A stretch of 6,859 bases of DNA, from positions 1-6,859 of the forward strand of contig RFKD01000029.1 in NCBI GenBank assembly GCA_003694545.1, given 5' to 3'. Shown piece by piece: positions 1-5,799 of this stretch (the first letter of the stretch is position 1; every line of letters starts with the position of its first letter). Source of the DNA: Candidatus Parcubacteria bacterium (GTDB lineage Bacteria > Patescibacteriota > Minisyncoccia > Phycocordibacterales > UBA12088). A model generated the notes under the pieces. It worked only from the letters and a program-made list of their open reading frames with translations. It made no database searches and was not told the DNA's origin. The position numbers were made by a program, and so were the translations under genes.

Positions 1-365
1 CCCTTCCCCGCGAGCACGGAACGCGCGGCATCCACCACCACCCCCCGATAGCGCAGCCCCAAATCAATCTTCACAAGGTCACCCTCGCGGATAACGCGCT
101 CAGGCTCAGTCGGGATGCCGTGCGCCGCGATCTCGTTGATCGACACATTCAACGCGGCCGGATACGGGCGCGGCGCGCCATGCGGCCGATACCCCAAAAA
201 TGCCGGCTCGGCTCCCTCTTTGGCAATCAACACGCGCGCTTGCGCCTCTAATGCCGCAGTTGATAAACCGGGAGCCACCATTGCGCACAACGCGTCTAAA
301 ACACGCCCCAGCCGCTTCCCGGCCTCGCGCGCCCCCTCGCGCGAGATTTGTGTTCCCCCTCGCAT
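1..365 (-). CDS. map: Methionine aminopeptidase, type I, N-terminal part (runs off the left edge)
   Basis: This enzyme removes the initiator methionine from new proteins in the cytosol. About 121 N-terminal residues are visible and the C-terminal half lies outside the window. The translation begins MRGGTQISREGAREAGKRLG. It carries the family blocks NVSINEIAAHGIP (about residues 73-85), where His82 matches the catalytic His79 of the E. coli enzyme, and GDLVKIDLGLRYRGVVVDAA (about 95-114). In the second block Asp101 and Asp112 match the first two metal ligands, Asp97 and Asp108. The remaining ligands (His171, Glu204 and Glu235 in E. coli) are not in view. The ATG at 365 lies 13 nt after the adk stop, in the usual secY-adk-map order. 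It has no Shine-Dalgarno sequence and is preceded by GTTGT. The N-terminus is short and has no SH3-like or zinc extension, as in simple type Ia enzymes. The identification is firm; activity cannot be judged from half a gene. Confidence 0.95.
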   Translation of the reverse strand, partial: MRGGTQISREGAREAGKRLGRVLDALCAMVAPGLSTAALEAQARVLIAKEGAEPAFLGYRPHGAPRPYPAALNVSINEIAAHGIPTEPERVIREGDLVKIDLGLRYRGVVVDAARSVLAGK

Positions 366-378
366 ACAACTTTCAACT

Positions 379-996
379 TTAACGCAAGAGCTCAGCCACC
401 GCTTCCACCTTTTGTTGAATTTCTTCATGGACCTCTTCCACCGACTTTTCCCCGTGAATTCTCAAGAGACGGTAGCCGTCGCGCCAATCGTAAAAATCCA
501 AAAGGGGCATAATGCGCTCGCGCCAGAAGCGCAGACGCTCGCGGATTGCTTCCGGCGTGTCGTCGGCTCTGCCGCGCTTGGCAAGGCGCTCAAGCGCCAC
601 ATCTTCCGGAACGGAAAGGTACACCACCAAGGCGGGGAGTCGCTGGTAGAACGCTAAAGCGGTATGCAAAATGCCGGCTTCCACCAGCGAACGAGGAAAC
701 CCATCAGCAATGATGTGCTCCGTGCCGGTAAAACGCTCAATAAACGCTCCGCCCCATAAGTGCACGGAAAGAAATTCCGGCAGTAAATGCCCCCGCATCA
801 GCTCTTCCCGAATGAGTTGGACGGTGTGGTTGCCTTCGCGGCTCAACAGCGCGCGAAAGCCTTCGCCGGTTTCGTAGCGAAACACCTCCCCGCCGTAGCG
901 CTCTTTCAGCCATTGTTCCAACAGCGTGGCTTGCGTCCCCTTGCCGGACCCCTGCATACCAATGAAAATAATCGTGAGCGGTTTGCTGCGTTGCAT
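379..996 (-). CDS. adk: Adenylate kinase (short-LID nucleoside monophosphate kinase)
   Basis: It catalyses ATP + AMP = 2 ADP in the cytosol and keeps adenylate pools balanced. From the ATG at 996 it has 205 residues. The P-loop GMQGSGKGTQ is at residues 13-22; the usual bacterial form is GPPGAGKGTQ, so the two prolines are replaced. The NMP-binding segment includes YETGEGFR (41-48) and DGFPRS (98-103). The LID region RLAKRGRADDTPE (137-149) carries arginines 137, 141 and 143, and a further arginine is at 154. The LID is short and has no zinc-binding cysteines. An in-frame GTG at 1014 would add six residues and overlap the gmk stop. I prefer the ATG because it begins just before the first beta strand and has the same upstream GCGT as most neighbours. 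It sits 11 nt after gmk and 13 nt before map. The divergent P-loop leaves some doubt about exact substrate, but the context strongly supports Adk. Confidence 0.9.
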   Translation of the reverse strand: MQRSKPLTIIFIGMQGSGKGTQATLLEQWLKERYGGEVFRYETGEGFRALLSREGNHTVQLIREELMRGHLLPEFLSVHLWGGAFIERFTGTEHIIADGFPRSLVEAGILHTALAFYQRLPALVVYLSVPEDVALERLAKRGRADDTPEAIRERLRFWRERIMPLLDFYDWRDGYRLLRIHGEKSVEEVHEEIQQKVEAVAELLR

Positions 997-1007
997 ACGC
1001 AGAAATA

Positions 1008-1640
1008 CTAGCACACATTCGCAAGCGCGGCGCGCACCACGCGCAGGGCTTCTTGCTTCGCTCCTTCAAGCGCGCCGTCCGGATTGTGGATAACCGCGTC
1101 AGCCTCCTGCTTCCATGCTATTTCGGCAAGATACCGCGTATGTCGCGCGTTGAGCTCTTCTTCGCTCATAGGGGCGCGCGCGGTAATGCGCTCGCGCAAA
1201 ACTTCCCACGGTCCCGCGTCGACAAACACTAAAAATACTTGCCCGCGCGGCAGGGTGTGCAAGACCTGCTCCACTCCTTGCGCTTCCATTTCTTTGAGAA
1301 GAACCTTTCCCTCCCGCAAACCGCGCACCACATCCTCGCGTAAGGTGCCGTAGCGGCTGCCGCCATAGCGCGCCCATTCCAAAAAGGCGCCTTGCGCCAC
1401 AAGGCGGTCAAACTCCGCGTCGGTCACGAATCGGTATGTTTTGCCAGGTGTTTCATTCGGGCGCGGCGCGCGCGTCGTGACGGAAGGGACATACACCACT
1501 TGCGGGAGCTCCTCACGAATAACCGCAACAAGCGTGCTTTTCCCCGCGCCGGAAGGTCCCATAACAATCACAAAGAGACCACTTCGCGCGTGGTCCGCCT
1601 CGCCGTGCGAAGCACCCACTCCTTTGTATGCGGGAGGCAT
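1008..1640 (-). CDS. gmk: Guanylate kinase
   Basis: It is expected to phosphorylate GMP to GDP with ATP in the cytosol. From the ATG at 1640 it has 210 residues, close to the usual bacterial length. The P-loop GPSGAGKST is at 28-36. The GMP-binding block SVTTRAPRPNE is at 53-63. FLEWARYGGSRYGT (86-99) matches the family pattern FLE-A-x-x-G-x-x-YGT. RERITARAPMSEEELNARHT (148-167) matches the LID arginines and the following helix. One divergence is visible: the usual acidic DIDxQG loop reads EMEAQG (117-122), so the aspartates are replaced by glutamates. The N-terminal 20 residues before the first beta strand are an extra tail. An in-frame TTG at 1646 is an alternative start, but the ATG has the shared GCGT context. 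The gene lies 12 nt after secY and 11 nt before adk. This is an unusual position, because most bacteria run secY directly into adk. Confidence 0.9.
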   Translation of the reverse strand: MPPAYKGVGASHGEADHARSGLFVIVMGPSGAGKSTLVAVIREELPQVVYVPSVTTRAPRPNETPGKTYRFVTDAEFDRLVAQGAFLEWARYGGSRYGTLREDVVRGLREGKVLLKEMEAQGVEQVLHTLPRGQVFLVFVDAGPWEVLRERITARAPMSEEELNARHTRYLAEIAWKQEADAVIHNPDGALEGAKQEALRVVRAALANVC

Positions 1641-1652
1641 ACGCAACAGCGG

Positions 1653-2945
1653 CTAGTATTCGCGCACGGAAAGCTGAGCGTCGATTTTGCGCAACACATC
1701 AAGCACCACCGAAACCGCAATGAGAAGCGCCGTCCCCCCAACGGCAAATTGCGCAAGCCCGGTCGCGTATTGCAGCACGAACGGCAAGACAGCAATAGCG
1801 CCTAAAAACAGCGCGCCAACCAAGGTAAGGCGCGTCACGACACTGCCGAGATGTTCCGCAGTTGGCTCCCCGGGCCGAACTCCGGGAACAAACGCTCCGC
1901 GGTGCTGCAAGTCTTTTGCCATTTGCTGCGGGTCAAAGGTGATGGCGGTGTAAAAGTAGGTGAAGCCGACAACCAACAAGAAGTAAATAATGAAATACAC
2001 GATTGATCCGACGCCGGTTACAAACCACGCTTGCGCCGCCGCAAGCGCCTGCGCGATCCAATCGAAAGATCCGCCCGCGAGCGTTGCTTGGAGAAACGCC
2101 CCCAAGATAGACGGCATCACCAATAGAGAAAGCGCGAAAATGATAGGAATGACCCCCGCTTGATTGAGGCGGATGGGCACATATGTGGCAACCGAGCGCG
2201 CTGACATCGCGCGCGCCTCGCGGGCGTACACAATGGGAACCGGCCGCTCGGCTTCCGTGATGAACACCACCGCGTAGGTCGCGGCAATCGCCGCGAGCGC
2301 GAGCCCGACATACGCGGGGATTTGCGCAACATCAAAGGAAACCCACAGCTGGCTCGCGATTTGCGGAAGCGACGCCACAATACCCGCGAAAATAATAAGA
2401 GAAACGCCGTTGCCAATGCCAAACTCTGTTGCTAGTTCGCCGAGCCACATCAAAAGGAACGAGCCGGCAACCACAATCGCCACATTGGCGACAAAGTCCA
2501 CCGGCGAATTGGTTACCACAACACCTTGCCGCTCCAGCACAACCAAAAATCCCACCGCCTGCAACAGTGCGATCGGCAAAGTGAGCCAGCGCGTATACGC
2601 CATAAAGCGCATCCTGCCCTGCTCTCCCTCCTCGCTATACAACGCCTTAAGGCGGGGAGAGACAACCGTCATCAGCTGCATAATGATGGAAGCCGTAATG
2701 TACGGCCCCACGCCGAGCATCACTAACGACAAATTTGCGAGACCGCCGCCCGAAAAAATATTCAAAAAGCCCAACAGGTCGCTCTGCGAGAAAAATTGCG
2801 CGAGCCGCGCTTGGTCAACCCCCGGAATAGGGATGGCGGCCAGCACGCGAAAGAGGAGAAAAACAAACAGGACGAACCCGACCCGACGCAACAGGGTATC
2901 GTCGGAGAAAAACAAGGCGAGTTTATGCCTGGCCGCTTGCCACAT
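1653..2945 (-). CDS. secY: Protein translocase subunit SecY
   Basis: This is the channel-forming subunit of the SecYEG translocon in the cytoplasmic membrane, the exit route for secreted and membrane proteins. The 430 residues match the family length and contain about ten hydrophobic segments. Signature blocks appear in order: IPIPGVD after TM1 (38-44); the plug and TM2 region NIFSGGGLANLSLVMLGVGP (62-81); EFGIGNGVSLIIFAGIV in TM5 (174-190); the cytoplasmic loop ERPVPIVYARE (233-243); VPIRLNQAGVIPIIFA in TM7 (256-271); the C5 loop HRGAFVPGVRPGEPT (348-362), whose arginine 357 is essential for SecA-driven transport in E. coli; and a final TM10 followed by a short cytoplasmic tail ending VREY. 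The ATG lies 11 nt after rplO and is preceded by GCGGT, with no Shine-Dalgarno sequence. The gene is intact with no frameshift, and its position after rplO is canonical. Confidence 0.98.
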   Translation of the reverse strand: MWQAARHKLALFFSDDTLLRRVGFVLFVFLLFRVLAAIPIPGVDQARLAQFFSQSDLLGFLNIFSGGGLANLSLVMLGVGPYITASIIMQLMTVVSPRLKALYSEEGEQGRMRFMAYTRWLTLPIALLQAVGFLVVLERQGVVVTNSPVDFVANVAIVVAGSFLLMWLGELATEFGIGNGVSLIIFAGIVASLPQIASQLWVSFDVAQIPAYVGLALAAIAATYAVVFITEAERPVPIVYAREARAMSARSVATYVPIRLNQAGVIPIIFALSLLVMPSILGAFLQATLAGGSFDWIAQALAAAQAWFVTGVGSIVYFIIYFLLVVGFTYFYTAITFDPQQMAKDLQHRGAFVPGVRPGEPTAEHLGSVVTRLTLVGALFLGAIAVLPFVLQYATGLAQFAVGGTALLIAVSVVLDVLRKIDAQLSVREY

Positions 2946-2956
2946 ACCGCCGCGGC

Positions 2957-3406
2957 TTAATCAACCACTTCCCCGCCAGCCGCCTTGATCTTTTCGCGCG
3001 CTTTCGCGGTCACGCGGCATCCGATGATTGTAAGCGATTTGGTAATATCGCCGTTGGCAACAATTGTCGCGGGGCGAGACTTCCCTCCCGCGCGGCGCAG
3101 CAACCCAAGGCGAACCAGCGCTTGCGGCGTAATGCGGTCATTCGGGGAAAACGCCGCCTCCAGCGCGGCAAGCGCGACGGCTTGCGGTTTCGGGCGCGCA
3201 ACAACCGACTGCGCTCGGTTCACGCCGTGCCCCCGCAATTTCGGAATTTTTTCAATTACATCGCGCACCGCAGGACGAATGCGACGGCCTGCGCGCGATT
3301 TCTGCCCTTTCGTTCCGCGCCCGGATGTTTTACCGCGCTTTCCTCCACGGCCGACCCGCTTTGGGCGCCGCAGGGAATCGGGTCGTCGAAGGTGATGAAC
3401 TTGCAT
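2957..3406 (-). CDS. rplO: 50S ribosomal protein L15
   Basis: L15 binds 23S rRNA and acts late in 50S assembly. The 149 residues match the bacterial length. The glycine- and arginine-rich N-terminal tail (GRGGKRGKTSGRGTKGQKSR, residues 19-38) threads into rRNA in known structures. The globular C-terminal part carries NGDITKSLTIIGCRVTAKAR (118-137) followed by EKIKAAGGEV, which is the L15 signature. The ATG at 3406 is preceded by CGCGT and has no Shine-Dalgarno sequence. Upstream lies a 25-nt gap after rpsE that contains a run of six Ts but no GC-rich hairpin, so it is not a convincing terminator. In most bacteria rpmD (L30) lies between rpsE and rplO. There is no room for it here. The secY start follows 11 nt after the stop. 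Confidence 0.97.
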   Translation of the reverse strand: MQVHHLRRPDSLRRPKRVGRGGKRGKTSGRGTKGQKSRAGRRIRPAVRDVIEKIPKLRGHGVNRAQSVVARPKPQAVALAALEAAFSPNDRITPQALVRLGLLRRAGGKSRPATIVANGDITKSLTIIGCRVTAKAREKIKAAGGEVVD

Positions 3407-3431
3407 ACGCGTAAAAAACCATCATTAGGCG

Positions 3432-4157
3432 TTATTTGCGAGGCTCCCGCTTCGCCTTTTCTCGCGCCCCTTCTTGCTTTTGGCTCCTGGAGCGCTTCTC
3501 CAAAGAGGCTCCCTCGGTCGGCGCTTGCTGAGCGCTTGCGCGCTTGGCGGCAGTCGGCGCGACTAATTTGCGCAAGGCGGCAACCGCCGCTTGGGCAATA
3601 ACCAGCTTGTTCTTGGTGCGCGCGTGAAGCTTCGCGGAAACATCCGTCACGCCGGCAAGGTTGAGCACAACGCGCGCAGAGCTCCCCGCAACCAGTCCGC
3701 GCCCCGGTGCGGGCCGCAAAACAATAGACGACGCCTTAAACTTTGCCGCCACTTCGTGGGGAATGGACCCGTCTGTCGTGCGCGGAACGAGAATAAGGTT
3801 TTTCTTAGCGTCGCGCAACGCTTTCTCCATCGCGGCGGCAGTGTCTTGCGCTTTGCCGGTCCCTACCCCGACGCGCCCGTTGCGGTCGCCCGCGACAACG
3901 GCAACAGCGAAGCTGAAACGCCGCCCGCCGGCAACCACGCGCGCCACGCGCCGCACATCCAACAGATCGTGCTCAAACTCGGGGCGCGCGCGCTCGCCGC
4001 CTCCCCGCCGAGAGCGGCGCGACGGCCTATCCGTGTTGCGGCGCGTGGCGCGCTGGGCGCGCGAGCGGCCCGAGGCCACAGAACGACCCTGCGGGGCCGC
4101 GGCGGCCTCTGGTGTGGTTTCTTGGCGTTTCGTTTGGGTTGTTTGGGCGTCTGTCAT
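3432..4157 (-). CDS. rpsE: 30S ribosomal protein S5 with long basic extensions at both ends
   Basis: S5 lies at the mRNA entry side of the 30S subunit and influences decoding accuracy. The conserved core spans about residues 61-198. It includes the N-terminal double-stranded-RNA-binding-like domain (FEHDLLDVRRVARVVAGGRR, 61-80, then FSFAVAVVAGDRNGRVGVGT, 81-100, continuing GKAQDTAAAMEKA) and the C-terminal domain (SSIVLRPAPGRGLVAGSSAR, 143-162, then VVLNLAGVTDVSAKLHARTK). E. coli S5 has 167 residues; this one has 241. The excess is an N-terminal tail of about 60 residues rich in Ala, Arg, Ser and Thr, and a C-terminal tail of about 40 residues rich in Lys, Arg, Gln and Glu. Both look disordered and basic. 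The start at 4157 is the only ATG placed well for the frame; part of the N-terminal tail would be lost if a later start were used. A 43-nt gap, the longest in the cluster, precedes it. Confidence 0.96.
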   Translation of the reverse strand: MTDAQTTQTKRQETTPEAAAAPQGRSVASGRSRAQRATRRNTDRPSRRSRRGGGERARPEFEHDLLDVRRVARVVAGGRRFSFAVAVVAGDRNGRVGVGTGKAQDTAAAMEKALRDAKKNLILVPRTTDGSIPHEVAAKFKASSIVLRPAPGRGLVAGSSARVVLNLAGVTDVSAKLHARTKNKLVIAQAAVAALRKLVAPTAAKRASAQQAPTEGASLEKRSRSQKQEGAREKAKREPRK

Positions 4158-4168
4158 ACATCACTCTG

Positions 4169-4197
4169 GCAGTAGTGTGTCAACTCGCGGTTACTGC
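4169..4197. repeat. Short inverted repeat in the rplR-rpsE gap
   Basis: GCAGTA (4169-4174) and TACTGC (4192-4197) form a perfect six-base-pair inverted repeat with a 17-nt loop. It fills most of the 43-nt gap between rplR and rpsE, the longest gap in the cluster. It has no T-run, so it is not a terminator. It might be a translational control or mRNA processing site, but a stem this short could be chance. Confidence 0.3.
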
Positions 4198-4200
4198 TAA

Positions 4201-4551
4201 CTAAAACTGCAATCCTCCTTCTCGCGCCGCCTGCGCGAACGCTTTCACGACGCCGTGGTACGGGTAGCCGCCTCGGTCAAACACGACGCGCTCAATTCCG
4301 CGCTTTCGGGTGGCTTGAGCAACCAGTGATCCCAGCGCGGCGGCGCGCTGAGTGAGGGTTCCACCCTCACGGCTCGTGCGCGCGCCGAGAATCGTGCGCG
4401 CGCACGAGCCGGAATCATCAACCAACTGCGCGAACAAATGACGGTCCGACTTAAACACAACCAAGCGGGGGCGCTCTGGCGTTCCCGACACCTTCGCGCG
4501 AACGCGGCGATGACGGCGAATGCGGGCAAAGGTTTTACATTTCGTGTCCAT
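4201..4551 (-). CDS. rplR: 50S ribosomal protein L18
   Basis: L18 binds 5S rRNA with L5 and L25 and brings it into the central protuberance. The 116 residues are the normal bacterial length. A basic N-terminal arm (ARIRRHRRVRAKVSGTPERP, residues 9-28) leads into RLVVFKSDRHLFAQLVDDSG (29-48), a typical L18 strand pair. The C-terminal half has GIERVVFDRGGYPYHGVVKA (85-104), the family signature, then FAQAAREGGLQF, the standard L18 ending. The ATG at 4551 is preceded by AGCGT. An AAAGG tract lies about 15 nt upstream, too far for a usual Shine-Dalgarno sequence. The gap to rplF is 21 nt. Confidence 0.97.
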   Translation of the reverse strand: MDTKCKTFARIRRHRRVRAKVSGTPERPRLVVFKSDRHLFAQLVDDSGSCARTILGARTSREGGTLTQRAAALGSLVAQATRKRGIERVVFDRGGYPYHGVVKAFAQAAREGGLQF

Positions 4552-4572
4552 ACGCTGTTGTGTTCGCCTTTA

Positions 4573-5112
4573 TTACGCTCCCTTCTTCCCTTCCTTCATA
4601 CGGATGTACTCGCCTTGGTAGCGGATGCCTTTGCCTTTGTATGGCTCCGGCTTACGCACCTTGCGCACCTGGGCGGCAAATTGGCCCACCGCTTCCTTGT
4701 CAATCCCGCTTATGGTTATCACATTTTTCTCAACGCTCACCGAAACACCTTGAGGCACCGGCAAAAGAACGGGATGCGAGTAGCCAACCAGGAGTTTCAG
4801 TGCATTGCCCGCGACTTCGGCGCGATACCCAACCCCGTGAACCTCTAACACCTTGCTCCATCCTTGCGTCACTCCCTTGATCATATTGCGAATGTGGGAA
4901 GCGGTAGTTCCCCACAACGCGCGCGCCAACACGCCGCGCGACGCGATGCTCACGCGCACCTCCCCGTCGGCAACCGCAACAGCAACTTCCGGACGAACCT
5001 TCCGCTCCAGCTCGCCCTTTGGTCCCTTCACGCGTACAACTCGCGCGTCTTCGTCAAACGAGACGCTCACCTGCCCCGGAATGGAAATGGGATTCTTGCC
5101 AATACGGCTCAT
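4573..5112 (-). CDS. rplF: 50S ribosomal protein L6
   Basis: L6 binds 23S rRNA next to the sarcin-ricin loop and factor-binding site. It has 179 residues, the normal length, arranged as two repeated alpha/beta domains. The start MSRIGKNPISIPGQVSV is the classic L6 N-terminus. The first domain ends near residue 81 (RNMIKGVTQGWSK) and the second carries LEVHGVGYRAEV (89-100). The C-terminal signature is KPEPYKGKGIRYQGEYIRMK (154-173), which identifies L6 with certainty. The ATG lies 9 nt after rpsH, the shortest gap in the cluster. It is preceded by AGCGT, with only a weak GAGAG just upstream. Confidence 0.98.
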   Translation of the reverse strand: MSRIGKNPISIPGQVSVSFDEDARVVRVKGPKGELERKVRPEVAVAVADGEVRVSIASRGVLARALWGTTASHIRNMIKGVTQGWSKVLEVHGVGYRAEVAGNALKLLVGYSHPVLLPVPQGVSVSVEKNVITISGIDKEAVGQFAAQVRKVRKPEPYKGKGIRYQGEYIRMKEGKKGA

Positions 5113-5121
5113 ACGCTCTCG

Positions 5122-5535
5122 CTACCACACGGCAACCAACACCTCACCGCCCACCCCTTCGCGCCGAGCTTCCTCGGCAAGCAAGACGCCTTTCGGTGTT
5201 GTAAGCAGATAGGTGCCGATGCCGCGGCGGGGCTTGCCTATCGCGCGCGCGCCAGAGTACACACGGCGGGAAGTTTTAGAAACGCGCTCCAGCCCGTGAA
5301 TGGCGCTCTTCGGGCGCGCGTACGGGTCGCGCCGTTTTTCATACTTCAGCAAAACGACGATCTCCTTCTTGGCGCCACGCTCGGCAAGATCCACTCCGGC
5401 AAGGTAACCGGCTTGAAAGAGCTTTTGGGCGATGGTGTGCTTGAGGCGCGAATAAGGAACGCGCACGCTGCGCTTCCCCGCGAGCGCGGCGTTGCGCACG
5501 ATGGTGAGCATATCGGCAATAGGATCGTGTTGCAT
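5122..5535 (-). CDS. rpsH: 30S ribosomal protein S8
   Basis: S8 binds helix 21 of 16S rRNA, organises the central domain of the 30S subunit and in E. coli represses the spc operon. The 137 residues match the bacterial length. The N-terminal domain has DPIADMLTIVRNA (4-16) and VRVPYSRLKHTIAQKL (24-39). The C-terminal domain has GLERVSKTSRRVYSGARAI (81-99) and GIGTYLLTTPKGVLLAEEAR (105-124), then GVGGEVLVAVW at the end. One oddity is that the usual STSxG signature in the C-terminal domain reads TTPKG, so the conserved serine that contacts rRNA appears to be threonine and the next serine is proline. The ATG at 5535 lies 11 nt after rpsN and is preceded by GCGGT. The identification is secure. Confidence 0.97.
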   Translation of the reverse strand: MQHDPIADMLTIVRNAALAGKRSVRVPYSRLKHTIAQKLFQAGYLAGVDLAERGAKKEIVVLLKYEKRRDPYARPKSAIHGLERVSKTSRRVYSGARAIGKPRRGIGTYLLTTPKGVLLAEEARREGVGGEVLVAVW

Positions 5536-5546
5536 ACCGCAAACAA

Positions 5547-5732
5547 TTACCAGCTGGCTTTCTTCACGCCTGGAATGCGCCCATCATTGGCAAGCTCACG
5601 AAAACAAATACGGCAAAGATCAAAATCGCGCATATACCCGTGTCGGCGCCCACAGCGCTTACAACGGTTCACCTTGCGGGTGGAAAACTTGGGAGGGCGC
5701 TTTGCTCTGGCTATAACAGACTTTTTTGCCAT
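5547..5732 (-). CDS. rpsN: 30S ribosomal protein S14, zinc-binding (type Z) form
   Basis: S14 sits in the 30S head near the decoding region and joins late in assembly. This is the short zinc-ribbon form of 61 residues, starting MAKKSVIARAKRPPKFSTRK. The two CxxC pairs are Cys24-Cys27 (NRCKRCGRR) and Cys40-Cys43 (DLCRICFREL), followed by the standard ending GRIPGVKKASW. The reading frame is open further upstream to 5822, but the ATG at 5732 gives exactly the family length and begins with the canonical MAKKS, so I use it. It is the first gene of the visible ribosomal cluster. The genes that normally precede it (rplN, rplX, rplE) are absent here. Upstream are a hairpin with a T-run ending 9 nt before the ATG and a promoter. 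The start has no Shine-Dalgarno sequence and is preceded by GCGATT. Confidence 0.97.
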   Translation of the reverse strand: MAKKSVIARAKRPPKFSTRKVNRCKRCGRRHGYMRDFDLCRICFRELANDGRIPGVKKASW

Positions 5733-5740
5733 AATCGCAA

Positions 5741-5762
5741 GAAAAACCCGCCCCCTGGCGGG
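5741..5762 (-). terminator. GC-rich hairpin plus T-run directly before rpsN: terminator or leader attenuator
   Basis: On the minus strand the sequence reads CCCGCC-AGGG-GGCGGG followed by TTTTTC. It has a perfect six-base-pair all-GC stem, a four-base loop and an immediate run of five Ts, the form of an intrinsic terminator. It points into rpsN, whose ATG is 9 nt further on. It may end read-through from the surface-protein gene upstream. However, the best promoter for rpsN lies on its far side, so rpsN transcripts would have to pass it. It could therefore be an attenuator or a stabilising 5' hairpin. The structure is seen directly; its role is inferred. Confidence 0.7.
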
Positions 5763-5770
5763 CACAACGC

Positions 5771-5799
5771 ATCCTAGCAAGCCACAGCTTGTTTTGCAA
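5771..5799 (-). promoter_or_regulatory. Predicted sigma70-type promoter with extended -10, for the rpsN operon
   Basis: On the minus strand the -35 box is TTGCAA (5799-5794), the spacer is exactly 17 nt and the -10 box is TAGGAT (5776-5771). The bases TGC just before the -10 make an extended -10 (TGn). Each hexamer matches consensus at four of six positions. The predicted transcription start is about 5763-5765, leaving a leader of roughly 31-33 nt made mostly of the hairpin at 5741-5762. The spacer contains the inverted repeat CAAGC-TGTG-GCTTG (5791-5778), which could be an operator or chance. The promoter is inferred from sequence only. Confidence 0.6.

Noticed and set aside
1008..1014. GTG start for adk overlapping the gmk stop
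   Set aside because: The ATG at 996 has the same GCGT context as most neighbours and gives the usual short N-terminus before the first strand.
3407..3431. Run of six Ts in the rpsE-rplO gap as a terminator
   Set aside because: There is no GC-rich stem before it, and rplO and secY clearly continue the same cluster.
4157..4185. TTGACA followed 17 nt later by TGTATG before rpsE, as an internal promoter
   Set aside because: The -10 matches only three of six positions and overlaps the rpsE start codon, so a transcript would begin inside the gene.
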